The notes beneath the pieces are model-generated. The model made no database searches. It saw nothing but the letters and a program-made list of their open reading frames with translations, and was not told where the DNA came from. The translations under genes were made by a program, and so were the position numbers. 64,000 nucleotides of DNA, taken from Thuidium tamariscinum (taxonomy: Eukaryota > Streptophyta > Bryopsida > Hypnales > Thuidiaceae). This document shows, piece by piece, positions 10,653 through 23,539 of this stretch (position 1 is its first letter; every line of letters starts with the position of its first letter). Location: the NCBI GenBank assembly GCA_947034885.2, contig OX344750.2, positions 43,944,821 through 44,008,820 on the forward strand, given 5' to 3'.

Positions 10653-13600
10653 ATGAGTGTGCGGATGCTGAGCCGTCCTTCTTCATCATCAGGCTCCGCA
10701 CAGCAAATCGCAGGTGGTGGTTCTTCCGGTGCCGCTGTCCCGACCTCACCTCCTGATTATTTACCGAAATCTCCTGCAATTTTCGTCTCGCCCTCTCGGT
10801 CGCCGGGCTCTGGCGCAGCTGCTTCGCCTTCCGCTACGCATCTTGCTCCTTCTTCAGTTTCTGATATTTCGGGGATAGATTCTATTTTACGCCAATTTCC
10901 GTTAACAGATGTTGAGCATCCAGAGGCGTCTGCACCGAAGATCGTATTGCCGCCTCCTTACGAGGAGGAAGATTTCACGGACCCGCTGACCAAGCAGGTA
11001 GTGGTAATTGGTGTGATAAGTCGATTGGAGGATGAGGCTTCGCAGCTCCTGGACCGCATTCTCCTATCTCAACTTTTTTCTGGCAGTAAATGTGCAAAAC
11101 CTCGGAATTTGCAAGGGGACCAGGAAACGGTATTGACTGCAAACCCTAATTTGACAAGTGATGAATTAGTGCCAATTCTGAATCCTCCAACAGAGAGAGT
11201 GCTTCCACAAGAGAATGGCTTTGTCAGGGGGAGAAGTCACGGTAAAGGCAGAGGAAAGTATGATGAAAGTAGAGACGGAAGCCGAAGGGATCAGAATTCT
11301 GGTTCTAGAGCTGGAGATACTCGATCACAGACCCTACAGAAAACGAAAGGATCGATTGAAAAGAAGGTCGCCGGAAATGGTCGAGGGAGGGATTGGATAG
11401 ATGGAAAGATAAAAAATCACTACGACCGTGAGAAGGGCGTATTGTATGTCCAGTACGTCTGGGGTTCTTCGGCTCGTGAATGCTTGACGGGAGAGAATCG
11501 AACTGGAGAATCTCTGGCCGAGGTATTGGAGCAACATGAAGCCGACAGTCTTCGCGGTTTGCTGTTCATGTTTTCTGTAAGGTTTTCTCTCTAATCTTCT
11601 TTCTCTCTTTGATCGATCACTAGTCACTTTTCTTCTATGGTTTGGCTGTCATGCGGGAGCGAAGTTTTGTCAGAATCGGGTTTTTTTGTCAAGGAGTTGT
11701 CAATCCAGTTGCAGTTGATCATAAATCTCTACGCATGACATCGATAATCAACCCGCGCAGGCAGTAAATACTACAAGTTGACATTGGATTCAATAAGCTT
11801 GTTACACTGATTGTGGCCTGCGCACCTTAAACCCTGCATATTAAGTTGGATATCTGAGAATTACAACTTACATTATAATAGATTTAGCTTTTGGATAATT
11901 GAAGTCTCTCTAGACGATTTGGATGTCATAACGCTGGAAATTCAACACCTCAGAAGTGCGAGGCCATTCATCAAGCATTGAATATGCCCGTCGAAGAAAC
12001 CACCCTTTGAATATGAAATTTAATCATCTATTTTTTACTCGGACTGAACTTGCTTCTTAGGGTTCGTTGCTAGGATGCAGACAAATTACCGCACGACTGA
12101 TACTGTTCTCTAGTCAGTTCGAAGACGGTCGACAGCGTTCGTAACTCTTCTTTCCTATTCTCAATCCAAATATATGTGATAGTGTGTAGATCTGGAACTA
12201 CACATGCTTGCAGCTGTCTCTGGTGTTGTTTTTTCGTTTATTTGAGGGGGCGAATATGTTCTATTATTTTCTTATTGGGTTTCTTTTGTAGGTGTGTCAC
12301 ATCCTATTGATTGTTCAAGAGGGCTCGCGCTTTGATCCACGCTATCTGCGGATGTTTCGTACTTTGCAAACTGCAAAGCACGCCCTTGCACCTTTCGTAA
12401 AAACTCAAGTGCTCCCCAATGTTCTACCTCAAACGGCTGGCAGATCTTCTCCATCTCCCCGTGCAGGGCTCGCCTCGCGGGACATGGTCGGAAGTAGGGG
12501 GGTAGGGGTTTCTGCTGGCCGACAGAGCTCTTCAAATGGGTACACAGGTGGACCCGCTCCTGTTTTGTATCCTGGTCAGTGCACGCCTGTCGCTCTTTTT
12601 GTGTGCTTAGAAGAATGCACAGAATCTGCTTCTGGCTTTAATATAATAGGATCTACTGCCGAAGATGCTGCGGAAAGTCCGGGGGTCCCCAGCAGTTTAC
12701 ATAGTGGGCCAGGCTCGTCTTCATCTCCTGGAAGTACTTACAGTAGACTGTCACGGTCTTCACTTCCGAATTCGGGATCAAACAGACCTGGAAACAAGAC
12801 GGAGGGAGGTATTCGAAAGAAGTTGCAAGCATCAACAGAAGCGCAGATTAGGTTTCTTCTCAAGAAGTGTCGGACTCTAGCGAGTGTGGTAGGTGAGGGC
12901 GGGTCTTCTGGATCTGCAGCAGCCGCTCTCCGAGGCCTTACTGGCGGTGTGAATACATTTGGTGGAGCTGGAAATGGAGGTGCACTTTTTGCACTTGATC
13001 AAAGCCGGGCTGCTGTTTTTATTGATAGAGCTTCTAATCGACAAGGAGCTGGACTTGAGGAGATTTCAGACGTGCTTGCCAATTTCCTGAGGAATATGGG
13101 AGGACCTTCTACTCAAACATTGAACTTAGCAGGTACATCTCTGGAGAGACTTTAATCTTCACTGTCTACCTGGAAACATTTTAGGGTCTAGAAAATAATG
13201 TCTGGCTTATGTCGAGGGTTCAAGCTCGAAGAGATGTTTCGGCTTGAGTTATTAACCTTGAGAGTCTGGATTATGACTTTGGCAATTTTTAATTATTCTG
13301 TTTAGATCACAATTTAGGTATTTCAAGTCTAATAGATAATGATTGATTCTCGCTGATATAGATTTTCGTATTTAGTAACTTGCGTTGACAGTCTTGGATA
13401 TTGTTCTGGTGTAATGCAGGACTTTCTGAGCCTGTACTGGATGACATACAAGCGATCAAGGATTTCTTGTTGAGGCATACTGAAATATTAAGAGGGAGGG
13501 GGGCCATTGCCAGTACAGCAACAGGTATGCCTCTTAATCATCTTTGGCAATGCTACTGTTAAATGTGATGGACGCATATTTTTTGAGTCAATTATTTCAT

Positions 13601-16600
13601 TCAATGCGAGAAGTTACTAAGATATGCATACAAAAATCATCCCATTCCCGTGCATGATCTGAATCTCTGTGATGGCAAGCACACTACCCGCCTGCAGTTC
13701 TGTGGGTTACTACCTCGATGTTCTTAGAACACTAGTGAGTAATAGTACACCGTTTTCACTTGGAGGCGAATTCTCGCGGTTTTAGTCAAGCATCAATTAC
13801 GGCTTTATTTGTGTGGTTTGACTGGGTGCTGCTGTCTGTCTTACATGCTATTTTTGTTGCAATGACAGGCAGTTCTGGTGGTGCTGGTATGGTTGCCGCT
13901 GCTGCAGCTGCAGCTGCTGCAAGCGCATCTGGAGGGGCAGGTGGAGCCACGAAACCCCTGCACAATCCCCCTGATCTACCAACGGTAAGTGCTTGGTTTT
14001 CTGCCTCCCAAATTCTGGCAGATGCCTTAACTTCAGCGTGGGAAAACCGAGATACTACGAAAACTGAAACTGAAACTCCTGAAAAAGTCGACAATTTGAA
14101 AAACCAAGAAAGCTCTCCTCGCAAAAGCGTGAGGAGATACTCCCAGTCGTCACAAGGCGCGACACACGCTAATTCCACTGGAGGAACATCAAATTCGTCA
14201 ACAGTGGCCCGACAGCGGGTAGCTTCTCTTGATGGAGTCATTTCCAGTCTGGAGAGTGCGATTGACCTTGATCACAAATTTTCTAAGACGTGGTGCAAGA
14301 GAATACTTCCAACGGCGCTTGAAGTCTATTTGGAAGACCTTCCGTCCACATACCCTACTAGTGTTCACAGTGCTCACCTTCAGAAAGCTCTGGTTGTTTT
14401 CCAGAGTATGGTTAGAGGACCAGCCGTCTCGTCGTATGTTGGAAAGTTGACTGCGAGTTGTGAATCCATTTGGCATGCTGGACGGCAGCTTTGTGACGCT
14501 GTGAGCCTTACTGGAAACCCTTGTAGACATCTCGTGCATGATGTAACAATTGAATATTCGGATTCCTCACTGGACGCTTGTGACCATGGAGTATTGACGC
14601 AAACCACAGTGCAGAAGAGGCATACAAAAGGTAAAAATTTGAATATTGATCATGTTTCTTCAGTCTCTCTTTTATGCCTTTATCCTGTGTGGTCAAGCGT
14701 TTGTGTTAATCACCTCGTTTACTTTTCATAGCTGTGTATTGTCCGTAATGTAGTACTAAGGTATCTGAAATGACCACTAGAGTTTTCTCTCCTATCCACT
14801 TTTTGTGCTTCCTCTGATTCCTCTCATTGCAATTATTGTGTTTTTTTCATGATCTATGATGCTTGACAGCGAATGCAATGTGACAGGAGGGGGTGTATGC
14901 AAGCCACATTCGAGTGGTGTGATGTTTCTCCATGCTTGTGCTTGTGGTCGCTCCAGAAAGTTAAGAAAGGACGCCTTTGACTATGAAAGTGCAAATGTGA
15001 CATTCTTTCGATTTCCTAATTGTGAGGATTCGTTACCTTCCATGTTCATGCCTCCTAGTAGCAGTGACATTTATATGGGGGGCTTATCCTGGAGTCTTGT
15101 CCGTCTAGGAAGCGCACGGTATTACCAACCTGGTAGCGGCTTGATGCAAATAGGATTTATCCCCGAACAAAAGTATCTGTCCTTGTTGGATATGGTGGTA
15201 CTATATGAAAACATATCCACAACAGGTGCCCTTCCAGCAAATGCAGACGCCATCCTGGAGTCTCATAAAGCAAAAACAGAGACCGATCATGCTAATTATA
15301 CGTTCTCCGGCTCTCAGAATGGTTCAGTAGACTCTAAACAGGGACCTCAAGTAGAGCAAAGTTTTTACAGCAAAGTAGCAGAGAAGGGATCAGTTGGGGA
15401 GAACAGCAGGGTTACTGGCAGAACCACCACTTCCAGAATGGACAAATCTACGGTGAGCATGAGTTCTTCATCGAATGTCAATTATGGTGGCGACTCTGCT
15501 TTCCCTCCTTTGCCACAGAAAACGAAGACAACACCCTTGAAAGCTTCGAGGCCGTCTAGTGTTATGGACAGATCCAATGGTGTTGAGGAGATTCGCTCAG
15601 AAGCAAAGAATGACTCATTGAAGAATATAGTAGTGGGGCATGGTATGGCTTCGTTGAAAATTGATGCAGACAATGAAGACAAAGAACCTCCCCACGATGC
15701 ACCCTTTGCTGACAGTGACAATACTTCAAGCGTGCAACGTTTTAATGTTTATGTCGGGTTTGAGCATGAATGTCCCCATGGACATCGCTTTTTTCTCTCT
15801 GCTAATTATGTTCAGAGTCTAGGACTATCTTATCCTCAGTCTAGTCCTAGTCATGTGGTTTCCGAGCTAGATACAGTAACTAGTCTTGACTCAAGGATAT
15901 CTGCTATGAATGAACCTGTAACATCAAATGGTATTGTAATTGATAAGAAGACAAGAGAAGGATCGGAGGTAATGAGAAAAATAAAGGGTTCTGGAGAGGG
16001 GCATTTGCTACTAGGGATGGATCTACCCATTTACATGCACTGCCCTCATTGTGAGGCTTCAGCTGGCCGTGAGGAAAAACGGGAGGACATGGTCTATGCG
16101 GGCTGTGTATCGCAGCTTCAACGAATTTTTTTGGTACACCTCTTAGAACTTAGGACCCGGTCAGCTACCGTTTTATCTTCTGTTTCTGTGCTAGATTTGG
16201 GCTCTCTTAGCTGTTCAATGAAAAAGAGGTTGTGGGATCCAATCATGTCAAGCTTGTTGGTTCTGCGTCTTTCAAATTTTCATGGATATTATCCCTAATT
16301 CTTGCTGAACTGCAACAGGTCACACCTCCGACCCCCTTGATGATACTCACAACTCAAGCTGTTGTTCAATTTGAGGTACATTATAACATATGAATATGAT
16401 ACAAGTTTTGTCTGTTTATACGATCCAGTTGAAAAGTTTTTGGTGGCCAATTGACTTCTCGTAGGTGTTTTTATCACCTTGCATTTAATTTTCTTAAGTC
16501 TGGATTTAATCAACTTCCTAGCAAGTTTTTTATTGAATGCTTGACTGGACTGTCTTAGTTCGTGGGCTTTTTGCTCTGCTAAAGATTTGGTGTATTATGG

Positions 16601-16897
16601 CTTCCTACACATCAGGATCTCTCATCAGGCACACCAAAGCAGCAGGGGCATTTACAGCAGGGAGTCAAACAGGAGGGTATCAATGCTTCTGGTGCCACAG
16701 AAATTGTGTTACCACCTGACAGCTTTCTTGTGCTTCGGTTACCGTTTGTTTATCACACCGTTGAGAAGAATGGTAACCTTCGACCTCTGAGCTATCAGAA
16801 GGATGCTCCTGAACGTTCAGCTTGGCTTGTCAAAGGAACTGCGCTGCGTTTGCATGCGAAGGTACCAGGAGCTGTGGAAACTCTTCCATGGCAGTGA
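10653..16897 (+). CDS. SMG8: SMG8, nonsense-mediated decay factor
   Basis: Subunit of the SMG1-SMG8-SMG9 kinase complex, which controls UPF1 phosphorylation in nonsense-mediated mRNA decay. Exons: 10653-11576, 12292-13132, 13420-13524, 13869-14630, 14887-16133, 16319-16375 and 16616-16897. All junctions are GT-AG and in phase, giving 1405 residues. Family signatures in order: VVVIGVISRLEDEAS near residue 110 (start of the G-like region); VCHILLIVQEGSRFD and RMFRTLQ from 309, exactly at the exon 1/2 join; HSSGVMFLHACACGR after the exon 4/5 join; IYMHCPHC near 1260; VTPPTPLMIL in exon 6; and LPPDSFLVLRLPFVY near 1343. Exon 4 opens with a polyalanine run (13890-13930). The protein is longer than human SMG8 (about 990 residues), mainly from low-complexity Ser/Gly insertions. 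The last codons (after 16861) could instead be spliced. The exon 5 acceptor at 14886 was chosen because the one at 14869 breaks the phase. Confidence 0.9.
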
Positions 16898-19551
16898 AGT
16901 AGTCGGTGATTGTCTGATTGAACACCATAGAGAACTTCAACTGCCGTGCTCGGAATATTCTCGAGATAGCCCTCAACATACCAGAGGACTCTTGAATGAC
17001 ACTTATTCCAGCGCTTGGTTTTCCAATTGGGTACGCTTTTCTTCTCTTTTAAGTTAAAATTATGTTTTCCCTCTCAACCTTCAGGCCGCTTGAATTTATC
17101 TAGTGCTACATCACATGCGTTTTCGCTGTTGCTCTCCCAACTGAATCACGATTTGTGCCCTGGTGAACAGTTAGGCGCCCACATGATGAATATGCAACAG
17201 GACAACCAAGATTTCGTGGAACAGATGGAGGCTGACCTGGTTAGAAACGCCCATTAGTGCATCGGAGAAGCTCCTCTGCCAGTTAAGGATGAATTGCTTG
17301 GAGTGTCTCTTGTCAATAGCATGATGATTTGCTCGCAGACAGGCAAGACATCGAAAGGACTTGAGACAGTCGAAGGGGCATGGAAAGTAGGGAGCTCATT
17401 CAAGGCCGTTCAGAACTGATATAGTGAGTAGTATTTTATATCGATCGGCTTGTGAGTTTATAAGCTCTGACTTTTTTGGAGTGAACACAGTTTTAACTTA
17501 CATAGTTGTTTGCTCATTAGTTGCGCTACAGACGCTTACAAATCCTCGTCTGAACATATCAACTTCAAGCAGGGAAATAAATTGTGATGCTTGTCATTGC
17601 TCTTCAGTTAGTTCACGTGCTTGGTGTATACTGCTCGGTCACAAGTTTTCTGCCTCTGCGTATCTGCATCAGTCTGCAGTCTGCACTCTAATATTCCATG
17701 AGGTCCGTATGTCAATAGTGCCATAGTTCCATGTGTTTTTTCGGCGTGCACTTAGCTCTAGATCTTTAAAGCGTCTATTGTAGGGTTTTCTTGTGTAAGC
17801 AATGATACAAGCCATCTGAGCATCCCACTCAGCCTTGTTTGAAATCGTTTGATTTGTTTTGATATTCAATACAAATATTGAGACTTTGGCATATTCCATG
17901 ATAGGTGCTTTCATGTAGATATGGGTGTGTTTGCTTTTGTTTGGAAAGCATGGAAAGTAGGATGTTTTTGTTTGGAGATGGTAGTTCAAGTATCTCAATT
18001 TTGACAATTGAGTTATTTGTAAAGTCCCCCTACTTTGGGCATGACTTTTTTTGAAGTTGAGAAGGCAACTATAGTTGAAGTGTCAAACTGTTTTGCAAGA
18101 TATTTATGTCACATGACTTCAAAAGTGGGGACCAAACTTTTTTAGGCACCATTTTGATGGAAAAATAAGTTTCATATCCACTATTATTTTGACTTTTTTA
18201 ACTCAACTAGCTTTTTCACAAAACTCATGGGTTTAAATCCCGGTTTAGTATACTTTACAAATAATTCAATTGTCTCCTAACTTTTTGAAAAAAGCATCAA
18301 GGATTTAATCTACAAGCTTGTCCACTCATGTCACATATAGAAGACCATTTTGGAACACAAAATAGATGGGAAGTGGAAGATCATTGTTTTGGAACAGAGG
18401 GAATATTTTTTGTAATTTATACTCAAATTCATTCAATCTATGTGAGCCCCCCATAATTAACTATATTAAACAAGCCACATGTGGTCTTAAAAAACTTTAG
18501 AAGGCTTAAGAATATCTAGTGAAAGAAAATGAATCTCTCATAAGGTCCAGTTAGGTTTTGCTACTTTAAGACATTCCTATTCTGGATACATGGATATTTC
18601 TTCAAATTAGCAAAAGGAAAGAATAACAATGGTATGACCTCTCACTACAAATGGAATTTTGTATACATCTAATCTATTTATTGTAAACATTAGAATGGTT
18701 TTGAAATTAGAATTGGATGAAAGTTGATGAATATTGGGTGGATGATAATAATAGTTGGTTTATAGTAAGATGACAATTACATTATTTTAAATGATGTGAA
18801 ATACTATAGACCACATTGTATTAATTTTTACTATCATGACCTAACATTGCAAACTTCCCTATTAGTATGCCTTATAATTTTAGCAATTAGTGCAAGTGCT
18901 ATCACCACTTTGCCAATGCCCAAAATTTCATCATCTTTTCTTTTTGTATGCCTATGGTTGCTAGATAGAATTGGTTGATAGAAAGCTAATAAAAATTAGT
19001 TTTAGAATATTTACTTTACCCTTCTAAAGAGGTGGATGACAAAAAATGTCCCATGAATGACGTTCAACATTTCTATTGAAATACTCGTGAATGCTCATAT
19101 CTATCCTATCAATGGATAATTTTATAGACTAGCTTATTGTTTTTTGTTGAATCATAGAAGGAAAAAGTCTTTTAACCAATCATGTTGACAAATCTCAAAT
19201 CTTTCATTTAGTATGCTTCATTTTTCAACTATTCATGAATGCTAACTTTTATTTTCATTTTCTAGAGATGAAATTGAATGTTCTCTATTGAAATAAAGTT
19301 TTCAAATTATTTAATGAAAAAAATTTATAACTTCGATGAATTTTGGAATGAACCAAAAAAAAAGAAATTCACATCCTTAATAAAAATAATATGTTCAAAG
19401 TATTTTTCCATTTGTTCAGGAGTATATTTAAGTCTTAGATATTACAATTTAAATTAAAAAAATTCTTTGTAATTTTGCATTGTGAAGTATGCTTATTGTC
19501 TTTCAACTTCAAATGAGAATAAAAAATTAAATTTAAAGAATTTTCTTAAAG
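16898..19551. other. SMG8 3' side and AT-rich intergenic DNA
   Basis: About 16898-17430 looks like 3' untranslated sequence of SMG8. A plus-strand frame ending at 17257 has no recognisable domain. From 17.9 kb the DNA becomes strongly AT-rich, with no gene seen. Confidence 0.4.
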
Positions 19552-20480
19552 TTAACCCCTAAAGGCCCAAGAGTCCCCTCGGGGGACTTTAAGAATTCGG
19601 GCAGGTATTTGTGACTTCAATTTTTAATGAATTTTCTTGAAATTTTTACATAAGATAGAAAACCCGATTAGCTCTGTGGGAATATTTTTTTTTTCAATTG
19701 GTGACCGGGAGCAAAAGTTATGCCATCTTAAACATAATTTTCATGTCGCCGGGCAGAAAAAAAAATCTACAAAAACTTAAAAATTAAAAAATTAATTTTT
19801 TTTTCTTATAGATTTTATTTTTGTCTACAAGTGAAGCTTTGATTCATTCCATTTGGATTAGTAATGTGAAAGTTATGAACAATCTTGTTTTTGGGGCAAT
19901 CTAAGCATCTTCTTGAAAAAATAACTTATAGGATTCATTTGTGAATGCAATTTTCACAATTTTTCAAAAAAAATTGTTGGACAAGGTTGATTTTGTTTGT
20001 TAGAACAATCTCACCATTGGGATTATCGTGTTTCGATTCCATCTATGAGATATTTGCAATTTACTTTTTCTTTCAATCTTGGACCTACATCTACTTGACA
20101 ATTTTTTAAAGAATGAAAAAAAAGTCTTTATTTTGTGAATTTTTTTTTCTAATCTCTTAGCTCAATTTCTCAATAGAAAAAAATTTAAATTCAAGGTCCG
20201 TAGTGCAAAAAAATTACATAAATGGAGGACAAAGTCATTTGAAGTTGCAAACTAGAGTTTAAGAAAACTTTGTTTTCCAATTTTGAATGCTCATATCTTC
20301 CTATCTATACGGTCAAACTTCATGAAATTTTCACCACATGATCTTAGTTAAGTAAAGTACAAGATCCTATGGTTAGATTCTAAAATTTTAGTTTTTTTGT
20401 TCTTCATGGATGAATGGAGCAGAAATGGCAATTTTGAGTGGTTTTGGGTTGAAAAACGGCCGTGGGCCTTTAGGGGTTAA
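19552..20480. mobile_element. piggyBac-like non-autonomous element, 921 bp
   Basis: The left end CCCCTAAAGGCCCA begins at 19556 and the right end TGGGCCTTTAGGGG stops at 20476: a perfect 14-bp inverted repeat. TTAA flanks both ends (19552-19555 and 20477-20480). A TTAA duplication and termini starting CCC are hallmarks of piggyBac elements. No transposase frame is present. A diverged homologue runs from about 41740 to 43260 and shares blocks such as TTCCATTTGGATT and ACAAGATCCTATGGTTAG. Confidence 0.75.
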
Positions 20481-21340
20481 GTAGAATAGAAACTAGAGTT
20501 AGAAAGTCTCATGCCTTAGTAGTTTTGATTAGAAGTCAATTGAACCATTCAAAATTTCAAAATCAATCTTTACAATAGAAACCAAAGTTCTAAAATGCAC
20601 TTCACTAATACAATAATCCACATAAAATCACTAAACCATATTATTTTAATCTAATTCAATGAAAGTTACATACCATTCAAACAAAATTGTGCACAAAAAA
20701 AACTTGAAGAAAGTTGTCTATTTTATTTGTCAAAAAGAATTGTTTGACCATTCATTAATTAGCCCCTTTTTTGTACCCTTTGACTTCATAGGATTAAAGA
20801 ACTATGGATGCTTCCTAACATGCTAGTATTACCAATATTAACATGTGATTCATCCCCCTTTCGTAAACACAAATAATTGCTAACACAGTGTAGACTTTGA
20901 AAATTTACTACTAATTCCGTGAATGTCAAAAAAAAATGAATCAACCTACATAAGATGCAAGTTGGACTTGCCTTCCTCTTATCATTGAAGGAAAATAATT
21001 TTGAAGGATCAAACATCTCCAAAGAAATAATAATGAGAAGAAAAGGTTAAGATAGTTTGCATTAAAAGTAATTGTTGTCTAAAAGCAACCACCAATAGAG
21101 AGGTACTAAGGGTTTGTTTTTTCAATGTACCAATAGTGTATTCATTTCAAGAGGTGGTCACTTCTAGCGATGACTCTTTTTGAACTTCAAAAATTCATAA
21201 TTAATCCCACAAAGGTCCAAAAAACATAAAACAAATTGGATTAGATGCCAATTCCATATTTATTCCGATGGAAATTTATTGAAAATTATTTCAAGGAGTT
21301 GAGCTTCTTTAAAAACATCATCGACTCCTGAAAGGTTGCT
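20481..21340. other. AT-rich gene-free DNA
   Basis: No coding frame or RNA gene. I see nothing here beyond AT-rich sequence between two TTAA-type elements. Confidence 0.45.
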
Positions 21341-21572
21341 TTAATCGAGAAAGGATGTCATGGATGTTTGGTGTTGATGAATGATAAAGAATCTTTCTTT
21401 GTAGGATAGAATTGCAACTATTCATCTTTGGTATTTGCAATAGAGAGGGGAAATCTTCAACATGACGACTTTGACTTCTAATGAGTATATTTGGCTTATT
21501 TAAAGTAGTTGATGTCACATGGCATCTAAATGTATGCTTTTCACGGCCACCAGTCCATCCTTCAAGGATTAA
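21341..21572. mobile_element. TTAA-flanked MITE, copy B of the CCCTTGAA family
   Basis: Internally similar to 597-825 over most of its length: AAAGAATCTTTCTT, TTGACTTCTAATGAGTATATT, and GTCCATCCTTCAAGGA at the right end. TTAA lies at 21341-21344 and 21569-21572. The left terminus is degenerate, so the left boundary is approximate. Confidence 0.55.
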
Positions 21573-22797
21573 GCCTTTAACATCGTAGGAGCCATTTTGT
21601 GGCTTTCGGTTGACTTTGCCGAGCCAACAAAAAGCTTCAACAATAGTTTTTCCACCCATTTTTTTCAATGACCTTTTATGTTGAGTTATAAAAGAGTGTA
21701 TAACTAAATTTTTAGTTTAATTGATGTTTTTCTTCACATAGTTGAGAAGTAATCATGAAAAACGGATGGCAAAATTTGCCATTTTAGTGTATTTTGAGAA
21801 ATTGAGTAAATCTGAAATTTCTCCTTGAAAATGACATTTTTTGAATTTGAGCCCAACTAATGAAATGAAGGACCTCAACTCTAGTTTTTTTCTCCAATTG
21901 GGATTTTGGGAAAATTCATAAAATTGAATATTTTATTGCACTTTGAACTTTGACTGTATTTTAATGTCCACTGCATTCTAATTATAGGTGTACACAACAA
22001 ATCAGTTTACACTATGATGTTTTTCACTATAATGTTCACTCATGGTGAAATTTTCAAATTTTTTGAGATTATTTTCTATTTGATATGATTTTTTCTTCAG
22101 TTTTTCTGCAAACATTTCAGAATACAATTTTCCTCAAAAAAATCTGAAATTGTTGTTTGAAATGTAGAGGACATGTAGTTTCATCTCTGAAATTTTTTTA
22201 ACTTTGGTTACAAAATGGCAACAAACTGGGTGACGGATAATGAGGCCTGAAACCAGTGGTTATAGGCCCGGCGTTTCAGGGTTAAGAGCAGACTACGCCC
22301 CACGGAAATAGGATGCGAGCCCCACAGGCCGTGAATCGCAGATCCAACACCCATTGGTTCCCAGACCGCGGCGATAGACTCTTTTGACGTCACAGGGGGC
22401 ATGGGTTTCTATGTCCAACTTCGGGGTCCTACCAACGCGACTTCTTCAATGAGCAGTCAACCCATGTGTCTGTCTTGAACTCTGCAAACCCTCACAGACA
22501 GACATTCCGGTTCCTCTTCCTCGGCCAGGTCTGCTTGCGTTTCCGCTTCATCTATCTAGGTTCGACGCCGCTTCGTTTCTGATTCTCGCATTCGAATCCT
22601 TCTTCCATTGCGCTTCTTTTGAGACCTTTTTCGGGTTTTTTAGTGGCTTCTAGGGTGTTTTGTAAGCTCGATTAGGGTGTGGGTCTTCTTTCTAGTATTC
22701 GATCCTGCATTGGTTTGAGGTTTGAGGCTTAGAAGATGCTTTATTTCTTTATTTTGTTCAGAGATTCGAAGGTGTAAAGTGGACGAAGGGAGTAGCG
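21573..22797. other. Intergenic DNA and probable Sec61 beta promoter
   Basis: AT-rich until about 22240. It then shifts to GC-richer sequence that probably contains the promoter and 5' UTR of Sec61 beta. A TTTCAGGG/TTAA end at 22273-22284 looks like one terminus of another TTAA-type element, but I could not find its partner. Confidence 0.35.
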
Positions 22798-23148
22798 ATG
22801 GCGAAGGGGTCGCAGAGTCAGGCGTCGACCACAGCCTCCTCGGCGAGGGGAGCCGCTCCGGGTGGAGCATTGCCGAGATCAGCATCTTCCGGAGCTCCTC
22901 CCAAGGGAACCGGGGGTGCAGGGTTGAGGAGGAGACGCACCGCGTCGACTGGTAGTGGAGGTGGAGGTGGCAGCGGCACGTTCAGGAGTGGAAACAGCAA
23001 CAATATGTTGCGGTTTTATACCGATGACGCCCCCGGTCTGAAAATCACCCCTACTGTTGTGCTCGTCATGAGCCTCATGTTCATCGGGTTCGTGACCTGC
23101 CTCCATGTGGTCGGGAAGCTCTACGGCTACCGAACCAAGCAGGCCTAG
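22798..23148 (+). CDS. SEC61B: Sec61 beta, ER translocon tail-anchored subunit
   Basis: Small subunit of the Sec61 protein-conducting channel in the endoplasmic reticulum membrane, where it helps co-translational translocation. Single exon, 116 residues. Residues 1-70 are a cytosolic low-complexity segment rich in Ser, Gly and Ala, ending in basic LRRRRTAS. The diagnostic core follows: [16 protein letters not shown], then a single hydrophobic segment (about 82-102, [20 protein letters not shown]) and the short lumenal tail [10 protein letters not shown]. This layout fits a C-terminally anchored protein with no signal peptide. It is slightly longer than usual plant versions because of the N-terminal region. 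Base composition is much more GC-rich than the surroundings. Confidence 0.95.
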   Translation: MAKGSQSQASTTASSARGAAPGGALPRSASSGAPPKGTGGAGLRRRRTASTGSGGGGGSGTFRSGNSNNMLRFYTDDAPGLKITPTVVLVMSLMFIGFVTCLHVVGKLYGYRTKQA

Positions 23149-23218
23149 GTCTTGATGTTTATGAGATCCTCTTTTTGTCTCAGTAGGAATTCAGTAGGGA
23201 ATTGTAGGGCAGATCGAT

Positions 23219-23416
23219 GTGGCGATCAGGGCTTTACTTTTTGCAGGGAAGATCAATAGGTACACTCCACAGGAGCTTGCAAGGCTCACAAACTCTGCAC
23301 TAAGGGTGTGGAATCATGCTCGAAGTAGAAAGCGACAGATCATGCTGAGAAAGGCCGTTAGCCAGATATCGCCTGATGATTTGAGAATGATGTTCATTAG
23401 GCATCCTGATTTGTAG
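23219..23416 (+). other. Small ORF just downstream of Sec61 beta
   Basis: A 65-codon frame begins 70 bp after the Sec61 beta stop. The predicted product is basic and helix-like (TPQELARLTNSALRVWNHAR in its middle), with balanced composition unlike a chance frame in AT-rich DNA. A splice-acceptor-like tract (TTACTTTTTGCAG) lies inside its first codons, so the coding part could instead be an exon starting near 23248. I recognise no family. It could be an exon of an unannotated gene, a second cistron, or a relic within the Sec61 beta 3' UTR. Confidence 0.35.
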
Positions 23417-23539
23417 AATTCTGCTTGCTTATGTTTAGTAATGGTTTGGGGTTTTATGAATTGATTGCTTCTATCTCCCTGTTCCAGTACTGTTTCTAAT
23501 TGTTTTAGGTCTAAATCTTTTTCGCCCAAATTGATGTTT

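Noticed and set aside
13760..13868. N-terminal extension of the SMG8 exon 4 frame
   Set aside because: It precedes the acceptor AATGACAG and is intronic. Exon 4 starts at 13869.
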